A program made the position numbers and the translations under genes. From DATCJA01 sp050742335 (GTDB lineage Bacteria; Acidobacteriota; Vicinamibacteria; Vicinamibacterales; UBA2999), in NCBI GenBank assembly GCA_050742335.1, contig JBOGIR010000638.1, forward strand, positions 1-6,548: a stretch of 6,548 bases of DNA, given 5' to 3'. The notes beneath the pieces are model-generated. The model made no database searches. It was not told where the DNA came from and was given only the letters and a program-made list of their open reading frames with translations. Positions within the stretch are counted from its first letter, which is position 1; every line of letters begins with the position of its first letter. Below, in pieces: positions 1 to 5,819 of the stretch.

Positions 1-1
1 A

Positions 2-553
2 CGCGTGCTGGACCGGGACCCGGCCGCCGCCAAACAACGGCTGGAGCAGGTGCAGCACCAGCTCGAGCACGGCGAGCTGGAGATGCGAGCGTTCATTCGC
101 GGCCTTCGACCGCAGCGGCGAGCGGCCGCCACGGTGCCGCGCCCCGGCCTGCGCGAGCGGCTGGAGGAGCTGGGCCGGCGCGTCGAGCAGCAGTGGAGCC
201 TGAAAGTGCTGCCCACCGTCGATGCGGTCGCCGATCGGATGGACGACACGGTTTCCGAGGACGTGTACCGTCTCGTCCAGGAAGGCCTGGTGAACGCGGC
301 GCGGCACGCCGCCGCGTCGGCCGTTCGCGTTGACCTGTCGGTCGCCGAGGGGCGCGTCCATCTCGCCATTGCCGACGACGGCAAGGGATTCCCGTTTACC
401 GGAACCTACGACCTGGCGTCGCTCGAGGCGATCGGTCGGGGCCCTGTCACGTTGCGGGAACGCGTGGCGGAGCTCCGCGGGAATCTCACCCTCACCTCCT
501 CGAGCGATACGGGCACCAGGCTCCTCATCACCGTGCCGCTGGCACACGCGTGA
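2..553 (+). CDS. Sensor histidine kinase, NarL/HisKA_3 family, C-terminal part (5' truncated by window)
   Basis: Cytoplasmic C-terminal part of a two-component sensor kinase that would autophosphorylate on His and pass phosphate to the regulator encoded just downstream. The frame is open from the first full codon (2-4), so the true start and the phosphoacceptor His lie to the left. Residues below count from the GTG at 5. Residues 1-36 are the end of the dimerisation helices, ending in the typical FIRGLRP. The HATPase_c domain follows: N box at about 93-101 (EGLVNAARH), G1 box IADDGKGF at 122-129, a variant G2 box GPVTLRERV at 146-154, and DTGTRLLITVPL at the end. All ATP-binding motifs look intact. 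The TGA ends 4 nt before the response regulator, which supports co-transcription and a cognate pair. The sensed signal cannot be told because the input domain is outside the window. The family call is firm. Confidence 0.93.
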   Translation, partial: RVLDRDPAAAKQRLEQVQHQLEHGELEMRAFIRGLRPQRRAAATVPRPGLRERLEELGRRVEQQWSLKVLPTVDAVADRMDDTVSEDVYRLVQEGLVNAARHAAASAVRVDLSVAEGRVHLAIADDGKGFPFTGTYDLASLEAIGRGPVTLRERVAELRGNLTLTSSSDTGTRLLITVPLAHA

Positions 554-557
554 CCTC

Positions 558-1187
558 ATGCCGATGAACCTCGTTCTGGTGGACGACCATCCGCTCGTGA
601 TTGCCGGCCTCGAGCAACTGCTCCGCGCCGAGCCGGATTTCCACGTGCGCGCGACGTGTGGATCGGTGGACGAGGGGTGGGAAGCCGTGATGCGGCATCA
701 GCCCGACGTGCTGGTGCTCGACCTCAAGCTCGGCGACAGCGACGGTCTGAGCCTGCTGCGCCGTCTCGCGGCGGCGCCGCGTCCGGCCGTTGTGGTGTTG
801 ACGGCGGTGGAGGACGAGAACGTCTGGCTCCATGCCGCGCGGCTCGGCGCACGCGGCATCGTGCTCAAGGCCACCGCGCCGCGCGTGCTCGAGAATTGCC
901 TTCGCGCCGTGCACCGAGGTGAGACGTGGCTCACCGTGGGCGGCGTCGATCTGTCCGCGCGCCTCGCGCAACGCGATGCGGCTGAAACCGAGTTGAGACA
1001 TTCATTGACGCCGCGGGAGCTCGAGATCGTCCGGCTGGTGGCGCTTGGCGCCGACAATCAGGACATTGCAGACCGTCTGTCCATCAGCCTCGGCACGGTC
1101 AAGATTCATCTGCACCACGTCTACGACAAGCTCCAGCTGTCCGGGCGGCATGCGCTGCTTCGGCTGCTGCAAGCGAAGGGCTACTGA
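558..1187 (+). CDS. Two-component response regulator, NarL/FixJ family (REC + LuxR-type HTH)
   Basis: A 209-residue DNA-binding response regulator, full length for the family. The receiver domain (about 4-120) shows the acidic pair D9-D10 in LVDDHP, phosphoacceptor D55 in VLVLDLKLGD, switch T82 in VVVLTA and K104 in GIVLKA. A LuxR-type helix-turn-helix follows at about 148-205: LTPRELEIVRL (150-160), then NQDIADRLSISLGTVKIHL, with the GTVKIHLHHVYDKL recognition-helix stretch well conserved. It would bind DNA as a dimer after phosphorylation by the adjoining kinase. The start is chosen at ATG 558, 4 nt after the kinase stop. ATG 564 (MNLVLVDDHP) is equally possible and would remove two residues. 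Neither has a visible Shine-Dalgarno sequence, so translational coupling to the kinase is likely. The gene ends 12 nt before the membrane aminopropyltransferase-like gene, which makes that gene an obvious candidate target, though this is inference. Confidence 0.95.
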   Translation: MPMNLVLVDDHPLVIAGLEQLLRAEPDFHVRATCGSVDEGWEAVMRHQPDVLVLDLKLGDSDGLSLLRRLAAAPRPAVVVLTAVEDENVWLHAARLGARGIVLKATAPRVLENCLRAVHRGETWLTVGGVDLSARLAQRDAAETELRHSLTPRELEIVRLVALGADNQDIADRLSISLGTVKIHLHHVYDKLQLSGRHALLRLLQAKGY

Positions 1188-1199
1188 ACCAGCCTGCAG

Positions 1200-3470
1200 A
1201 TGATCGAGCAGCCATCGGCCGATGTCATCGCCTACCCCCGCATGTCTGCGGCAGCGCGGGCCACCCGTCGCCCGGTGTCGGCGGCCGGGCTCGTGTTCCT
1301 CACGTCGCTCTTCGCGAGCAGCATGGTTGTCAGTGCGGCGCTGCTCTTCTTTGTCGAGCCGATGTTCGCAAAGATGGTGCTGCCGCGCCTGGGCGGGACT
1401 CCGGCGGTGTGGAACACGTGCGTGGTGTTCTTCCAGGCGGCCATGCTCGCCGGGTACGCGTACGCGCATCTACTGACGACGCGGCTGCGGCTGTGGCAGC
1501 AGATGGTGCTGCACGCGACCCTGCTGCTCGTGGTGGCCCTGAGCCTCCCCGTGGCGATTCCAGAGGGGTGGGCGCCACCGGTCGATCGAACGCCCATGTT
1601 CTCGCTGCTCGGCCTGCTGCTCGGCACCGTCGGCGCCCCGTTCCTGGTCGTGTCCGCCACCGCTCCCCTGCTGCAGCGCTGGTTCTCGCACACCAGCCAC
1701 CCCGCCGCGTCCGATCCGTACTTTCTGTACGCCGCGAGCAACGCGGGGAGCATCGTCGCCCTGCTCGGGTATCCGTTCGTCGCCGAGCCGTTGTGGGCGC
1801 TCCCCCTTCAGAGCCGGGGATGGACGGCGGGATACCTCGTGCTCGCCGCGCTGATCCTGGCGTGCGCGGCGGGCGTTTCGCGCTGGCGCGTGTGGGACGG
1901 CCGGTCGGCTGCCTCGGCAACGCCCGCGGGGCTGGACGCTGCGGGAGCCGCGGTGCCCTGGCGGCGCAGGATCCGCTGGATGGCGCTGGCGTTCGTGCCT
2001 TCCAGCCTGATGCTGGCCGTCACGACCTTCCTGTCGACCGACATCGCCGCGGTGCCCCTGCTCTGGATCGCCCCCCTCACCTTCTACTTACTTTCGTTCG
2101 TGGTGACGTTCACCGCGCGGCCGGTTCTTTCGGAGCGGTTTGGATTGAACGCGATGGCGATCCTGCTGCTTCCGCTGACGCTTGCGATGATGCTTCGCCT
2201 CCCAGGGCCAATGTGGCTTCTGATGCCGCTCCACCTTGCCACGTTCTTTGCGTGTGCCCTGGTACTGCATCGTGAGCTTGCTCACGATCGTCCCGACACC
2301 AGCCACCTGACGGAATTCTACGTGTGGCTGTCGGTTGGCGGCGTGCTCGGAGGCGCCTTCAACACCTTCGTCGCGCCCCTTGCCTTCACGGGGGTCGCGG
2401 AGTACCCCCTCCTGTTAGTGCTGGCATGTGCACTGCGGCCTCACACGGCCAACCGGGTTGGACTTCGCGTCGGCGTGGCAGATGTCGCACTCCCGCTCGG
2501 TTTCGGCGCCGCGACGCTCGCGCTCTACTTCGCCTTGAAGGGCGGAGAGCGCATGCTGTTCGCCGTCGTCGCCGGCCTGGCAGGCATGCTGTACGCCGCC
2601 TGTTCGAAGCATCCCCTTCGCCTTGCAGCCGGACTCGCCATCCTCTTTGTTGGTACAGAAGGGGTCGTCCACCGCCAGACGGACCTCCTGTATGCAGAGC
2701 GGACCTTTTTCGGGGTGCTGCGTGTGCGCACCAGCGAGAGAGAGGGCGGCAGCCATGCGTTGTACCACGGCAGCACGCTCCACGGCGAGCAAAGCCGGAA
2801 TCCGGCTCTTCGAAGAACGCCGAGCTCGTACTACTATGACGCAGGGCCTATCGGCCAGCTCTTCTCGGCCCTGTCTCATCGATTCACGCGCGTTGGCGTC
2901 ATCGGGCTTGGCACAGGTGCGTTGGCTGCGTACGCAACTCCGAACCAGCAGTGGACGTTCTACGAGATCGATCCAGCCGTCGAACGGGTCGCGCGCACCA
3001 GCCGGTTCTTCACCTACCTGGAAGATTGTGGAGCCATGTGCAACGTCGTGCTCGGGGACGCGCGCCTCTCCCTGGCCACAGCGGAGTCCGGCGGATACGA
3101 CGCCATCGTCCTCGACGCGTTCAGCTCGGACGCGGTTCCCGTCCATCTGTTGACCAGACAGGCGCTGCAGCTCTATCTGGCCAAGCTGTCGGACGATGGT
3201 ATTCTCGCCTTTCACATTTCGAACCGGCACCTGACGTTGCGCCCGGTGGTTGGCGCGTTGGCGGGCGATCTCGGGCTGGCGGCACGCGTCCAGCTTCACC
3301 GGCCGTCCGACACGTCGAGGGGACGACCGTCAGAATGGGTGGTCCTGGCGCGCTCGGAAGCGCAGCTCGGCAGCCTTGCGACCGATGCGCGCTGGGAGCG
3401 CCTGTCCGGAGACGCCCACGGTGCCTGGACCGACGACTACTCCAACATCCTGAGCGTGCTCCGGCGGTGA
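1200..3470 (+). CDS. Fused MFS-like membrane protein / spermidine synthase-like (aminopropyltransferase) protein
   Basis: A 756-residue inner-membrane protein with two parts. Residues about 28-495 hold many hydrophobic segments (clear ones near 30-52, 72-92, 102-120, 134-157, 173-197, 208-226, 258-306, 317-356, 371-413 and 428-485), the MFS-like membrane region of the 'fused MFS/spermidine synthase' family. Residues about 500-756 form a Rossmann-type aminopropyltransferase-like domain. Its motifs are LYHGSTLHGEQ (521-531), SSYYYDAGPIGQ (542-553), nucleotide loop IGLGTGAL (568-575), YEIDP (588-592), GDAR (619-622), YDAIVLDAFSSDAVPVHLL (633-651) and C-terminal WTDDYSNILSVL (743-754). All are in order, so the gene looks intact. 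SpeE-type enzymes have GGGDGG and DxxDP; here the loop is GLGTGA and the acidic pair is D639 and D644, so putrescine as substrate is uncertain. ATG 1200 is the first in-frame ATG after the regulator stop, but there is no visible ribosome binding site, and ATG 1242 (MSAAAR) is an alternative. It probably shares an operon with the two-component genes. The physiological reaction of this family is not well established. Confidence 0.9.
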   Translation: MIEQPSADVIAYPRMSAAARATRRPVSAAGLVFLTSLFASSMVVSAALLFFVEPMFAKMVLPRLGGTPAVWNTCVVFFQAAMLAGYAYAHLLTTRLRLWQQMVLHATLLLVVALSLPVAIPEGWAPPVDRTPMFSLLGLLLGTVGAPFLVVSATAPLLQRWFSHTSHPAASDPYFLYAASNAGSIVALLGYPFVAEPLWALPLQSRGWTAGYLVLAALILACAAGVSRWRVWDGRSAASATPAGLDAAGAAVPWRRRIRWMALAFVPSSLMLAVTTFLSTDIAAVPLLWIAPLTFYLLSFVVTFTARPVLSERFGLNAMAILLLPLTLAMMLRLPGPMWLLMPLHLATFFACALVLHRELAHDRPDTSHLTEFYVWLSVGGVLGGAFNTFVAPLAFTGVAEYPLLLVLACALRPHTANRVGLRVGVADVALPLGFGAATLALYFALKGGERMLFAVVAGLAGMLYAACSKHPLRLAAGLAILFVGTEGVVHRQTDLLYAERTFFGVLRVRTSEREGGSHALYHGSTLHGEQSRNPALRRTPSSYYYDAGPIGQLFSALSHRFTRVGVIGLGTGALAAYATPNQQWTFYEIDPAVERVARTSRFFTYLEDCGAMCNVVLGDARLSLATAESGGYDAIVLDAFSSDAVPVHLLTRQALQLYLAKLSDDGILAFHISNRHLTLRPVVGALAGDLGLAARVQLHRPSDTSRGRPSEWVVLARSEAQLGSLATDARWERLSGDAHGAWTDDYSNILSVLRR

Positions 3471-3513
3471 TGCGGCGCCGATCGTCGTTCGCGGACCTCG
3501 CAGAATCCGGACG
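3471..3513. other. Short convergent intergenic gap, no clear terminator
   Basis: These 43 nt separate the stop codons of two convergent genes. They contain a self-complementary CGGCGCCG at 3473-3480. A weak GACGC/GCGTC pair (3510-3514 with 3526-3530) reaches into the minus-strand gene. No stem is followed by a T-run in either direction, so there is no recognisable intrinsic terminator. Transcripts from the two sides probably overlap unless Rho or another factor stops them. Confidence 0.5.
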
Positions 3514-5727
3514 CTAAGGACGCGGGCGTCTCACGACCACGACCATGGCTGCCACGCCGATGCACGTGAGAAGCGTCACCATCAACCCCACTGTCAATCC
3601 CGGGGGCCAGAACCGCAACTCGACCGCATGCGCGCCCGGCTCGAGCCAGAGTCCCAGCAGCGCGATGTCGGCCTGGTACACCGTCGCCGGGCGGCCATCG
3701 ACCGACGCGTGCCATCCCGGATGCCACACTTCGCTGACCACCAGGAAGCGACGTTGCGCATTCTGTACGGCGATCTCGAGTGCGCCCGGTGTCGATCGAA
3801 GGATCTTGACGGAGTCTCCGGCGTCGGCAACCGAGCTTCCTGATCCCGCCGGCGCGACCACCACCGCCGTGTCCCGCACGTTGACGGTTTCCACCACACG
3901 GGCCATGTCATCCTCATCGGTCGCCGACACCACGTTCGAGACGAAGAACGCGCGCGCGAGAAACCGGCGGTTGCGATACACGTACACCGAGCCGGCTTGC
4001 ACGGCTTCGTGGAACCGGAACTGCGGCTGATTGTCGAACGCGGCGATGAGTGAGAACCGGTCGGCGGGAGCGTCAATCGGCGACGGGGCAACAACGTACA
4101 GGACGTTCAATGCGTCCAGCATGTCGTAACGGCGGATGTCGTCGATGATGGTCCAGTCCTCAGCGCGCGGAGCACGAGCTTCGGCGTATCGAAGCAGGTC
4201 CAGGTACCTCTGGTAGTGACGCATATTGAACGGGTCGGGGCCGGCGGCGAGTTCCAGACCCAGCGCGGCGGCCGACCCGTAGCTGGGCAGCCAATGCGCC
4301 AGCGGCGCGATCCTGGCCGGCTCGGAGTGCGAGAGCGCCTTTACATACTCCGCGCGAACGGGCACAGGGACGGGCGTCGGGGCCCTGAGATATCGCCGCG
4401 CCCACACGCTGCCTTCCAAGGCGACGAGCGCGATGAGCGTCGCCGCCACAATGCTTTTCGTGCGACGGTCGTTCGTGGCTGAGAGGACCTTGTCGAGCCC
4501 AACGCCCGCCAACAGGAACGCAAACAGCGAGCTCACGAACAGAATCCGCTGCGGGATGCGCAGGAGGCCGAACCCGGGCACCACCGAGTACACCATCGTC
4601 AACAGCGGCGAATTCACGGCGAGCATGATGCTGAGCACCAGTCCCGCGATCATGGGAACAACGTACGCTCGCCCCCTGCACTGAATCACGGCCACAAGAG
4701 CCAGCAGCGACGGAACCGCGCCGAAATAGACCACGTACTCCCACGATCTGAACCGCCCGTGGAGCGGGGTGCCGAACAGCTCCGGGTTCAACAGCGTGAG
4801 CAGCGCCTGAACCGGAAAAGGCCTGCTTGCGATGAAGAAGTCGTAGTCGGCGGCGCCGCGAGTCACGAGCGGCAGGTCCCGGGCGATTGGCAGGATCAGA
4901 TAGGCCGACAGACCGCATGCGACCAGTGCCGCCAGCGTGAGCGCCTGCACCACGCGCATCGCCGTGTGCCTGTCGCCCGCCAGCAGGAGCCGCACGATCG
5001 TGAAAAGGCTCCACAGCACGATGAACAGCACGGTGTAGTACGCAAGCTGCGGATGACCCGTGTGCAGCGCCAGCGCCCCTGCCCCACCCAGCCACAGTGC
5101 CGACGACAGCGTCGCGCGCTCGAACACGAGGGCGATTGCGGCAAACAGGACCGGCATCGCGGCGATGCCGGTCAGCACCGGCAACCAGCCGGCGTACGCG
5201 GCCATGATCGTCTTGAACGAGAACAGCGTTGCCACCCCCACCAGGAGTCGCGCCGGCGTGGACAGCCGAAGGACACTTGCCGCGCAGTAGCCTCCGATCC
5301 CGGCGAACAGCATTTGCAGGAAGACGACCAATCCAACGACACGTTCGGGGCGGACAAACGCAAAGAGCAGGTGCACCGGGTGGGTGTACAGCGACTGCGG
5401 ATTGGTGAGCGCCGGCAGGCCGCTCATGATGTCCGACCGCCACAGCGGCAGCCGGTGCTCGTTTTGCCAAGTGTCGTGAAAGATTGTCTGCCTGCCGAGA
5501 TGATCAGCGACGAGATCCGAGTGCTGGTTCAGCAGACCGTCTGGATGGGTGATGAGGAACCCGATGCCAGCCAGCGCAATCACCACGAGCCATGCGAGCG
5601 GTGCAACGTGCCGCCCCAACAGAACCAGCCACGGGCCCTGCCCGTTACTACCTGCAGAGCCCATGGCCGGAATGAAGAGGTGGCCTGTCACACGCGAAAT
5701 GGCCCTAATGAAATGTAATCGTTTCAT
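3514..5727 (-). CDS. YfhO-family polytopic membrane protein (putative GT-C-like glycosyltransferase)
   Basis: A 737-residue integral membrane protein recognised as a YfhO-family member. After a first membrane segment (about 40-60) comes an extracytoplasmic loop with the family pattern: SDLVADHLGRQ (70-80), then LPLWRSDIMSGLPALTNPQS (93-112). Multiple membrane spans follow (near 116-148, 159-200, 207-250, 257-280, 331-347, 355-371, 394-412 and 425-441), including YAGWLPVLTGIAAMPVL (178-194) and HTGHPQLAYY (222-231). Residues about 450-705 form a large extracytoplasmic domain ending in the typical VWHPGWHASVDGRPATVYQA motif, then a last span (about 711-732) and a basic tail RRPRP. In Firmicutes, YfhO proteins take part in lipoteichoic-acid glycosylation using polyprenyl-linked sugars. 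Applying that here is inference, and the substrate is unknown. ATG 5727 follows a -10-like box but has no Shine-Dalgarno sequence; ATG 5664 (MGSAGS) would drop 21 residues and is a real alternative. The gene is convergent to the upstream operon and divergent from the HipA-type gene. Confidence 0.88.
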   Translation of the reverse strand: MKRLHFIRAISRVTGHLFIPAMGSAGSNGQGPWLVLLGRHVAPLAWLVVIALAGIGFLITHPDGLLNQHSDLVADHLGRQTIFHDTWQNEHRLPLWRSDIMSGLPALTNPQSLYTHPVHLLFAFVRPERVVGLVVFLQMLFAGIGGYCAASVLRLSTPARLLVGVATLFSFKTIMAAYAGWLPVLTGIAAMPVLFAAIALVFERATLSSALWLGGAGALALHTGHPQLAYYTVLFIVLWSLFTIVRLLLAGDRHTAMRVVQALTLAALVACGLSAYLILPIARDLPLVTRGAADYDFFIASRPFPVQALLTLLNPELFGTPLHGRFRSWEYVVYFGAVPSLLALVAVIQCRGRAYVVPMIAGLVLSIMLAVNSPLLTMVYSVVPGFGLLRIPQRILFVSSLFAFLLAGVGLDKVLSATNDRRTKSIVAATLIALVALEGSVWARRYLRAPTPVPVPVRAEYVKALSHSEPARIAPLAHWLPSYGSAAALGLELAAGPDPFNMRHYQRYLDLLRYAEARAPRAEDWTIIDDIRRYDMLDALNVLYVVAPSPIDAPADRFSLIAAFDNQPQFRFHEAVQAGSVYVYRNRRFLARAFFVSNVVSATDEDDMARVVETVNVRDTAVVVAPAGSGSSVADAGDSVKILRSTPGALEIAVQNAQRRFLVVSEVWHPGWHASVDGRPATVYQADIALLGLWLEPGAHAVELRFWPPGLTVGLMVTLLTCIGVAAMVVVVRRPRP
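5717..5727. repeat. 11-nt direct repeat AATCGTTTCAT, copy 1
   Basis: AATCGTTTCAT here is repeated exactly at 5808-5818. Read on the minus strand, this copy is the first eleven bases of the YfhO-family coding sequence (ATGAAACGATT). It also overlaps an inverted repeat, ATGAAA (5708-5713) and TTTCAT (5722-5727), with 8 nt between the arms. It could be an operator or a small duplication; nothing in the sequence decides between them. Confidence 0.55.
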
Positions 5728-5735
5728 ATTCGTTT

Positions 5736-5743
5736 TATATATA
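5736..5743 (-). promoter_or_regulatory. Candidate -10 box for the YfhO-family gene
   Basis: On the minus strand this stretch reads TATATATA, giving TATATA at 5743-5738 or 5741-5736. A start point 6-8 nt downstream would fall around 5732-5728, only 0-5 nt before ATG 5727, so a nearly leaderless mRNA is predicted if that start codon is used. A -35 element at normal spacing is weak (ATTAAA or similar near 5761-5766). This is inferred from sequence only. Confidence 0.45.
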
Positions 5744-5760
5744 GTTTCACAACACGCACT

Positions 5761-5778
5761 TTTAATGCTATTTAATGC
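5761..5778. repeat. Tandem octamer TTTAATGC, spaced by 10 nt
   Basis: TTTAATGC occurs at 5761-5768 and again at 5771-5778, so the copies sit about one helical turn apart on the same DNA face. The second copy overlaps the imperfect palindrome TTAATGCGTTAA (5772-5783). It lies midway between the two divergent promoters, the arrangement expected of a transcription-factor site, though no factor can be named. Confidence 0.45.
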
Positions 5779-5804
5779 GTTAACTTTTGGACTTTCTCTA
5801 GTGT

Positions 5805-5810
5805 TACAAT
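5805..5810 (+). promoter_or_regulatory. Candidate -10 box (TACAAT) for the HipA/YjjJ-type gene
   Basis: TACAAT matches TATAAT at five of six positions and ends 9 nt before the GTG start at 5820. A start point 6-8 nt downstream would fall at about 5816-5818, or on the G of the GTG itself, predicting a leaderless or nearly leaderless transcript. This agrees with the absence of any Shine-Dalgarno sequence. The -35 is unclear: TTAACT (5780-5785) gives a long 19-nt spacer, and TTGGAC (5787-5792) is too close. Confidence 0.5.
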
Positions 5811-5818
5811 CGTTTCAT
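5808..5818. repeat. 11-nt direct repeat AATCGTTTCAT, copy 2
   Basis: Exact second copy of the element at 5717-5727, offset by 91 nt. It lies between the candidate -10 box and the GTG start of the HipA/YjjJ-type gene, where a bound repressor would block initiation. On the minus strand it reads ATGAAACGATTG and is followed at once by an in-frame TAA, so that strand has only a four-codon ORF of no likely coding value. Confidence 0.55.
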
Positions 5819-5819
5819 C

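Larger units (their letters stand above)
5728..5819. promoter_or_regulatory. AT-rich divergent promoter region
   Basis: This 92-nt gap between two divergently read genes is about 31% G+C (counted over 5728-5820), against roughly two-thirds in the surrounding genes. It must hold the promoters for both directions. It contains -10-like boxes facing each way, a repeated octamer TTTAATGC, an imperfect palindrome TTAATGCGTTAA (5772-5783) and one copy of an 11-nt repeat. No small ORF with family features is visible in it. Confidence 0.75.

Noticed and set aside
330..557. Upstream extension of the response regulator frame to an ATG at 330
   Set aside because: The extension overlaps the ATPase domain of the kinase and is Ser/Arg/Pro-rich shadow sequence; the receiver domain begins directly after ATG 558 or 564.
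1409..2275. Plus-strand open frame of 288 codons inside the fused membrane protein gene
   Set aside because: Arg/Ala/Gly-rich shadow without hydrophobic segments; the overlapping frame encodes clear membrane spans and a family-length protein.
2540..2605. Near-repeat GCATGCTGT(T/A)CGCCG in two copies
   Set aside because: Both copies lie in a hydrophobic segment of the fused membrane protein (RMLFAVV and GMLYAAC) and are explained by similar codons for similar residues.
3473..3530. Possible terminator between the convergent genes
   Set aside because: Only an 8-nt self-complementary CGGCGCCG and a weak 5-bp stem with an 11-nt loop are seen, with no T-run on either strand.
4160..5470. Long minus-strand open frame of 436 codons
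   Set aside because: It lies wholly inside the YfhO-family gene in another frame of the same strand, is low-complexity and rich in Ala, Gly, Arg and His, and has no family motifs; long shadow frames are expected in GC-rich coding DNA.
4759..5718. Plus-strand open frame of 319 codons opposite the YfhO-family gene
   Set aside because: The translation is dominated by Arg, Gln, His and Glu with no recognisable domain, whereas the minus strand encodes a clear membrane protein.
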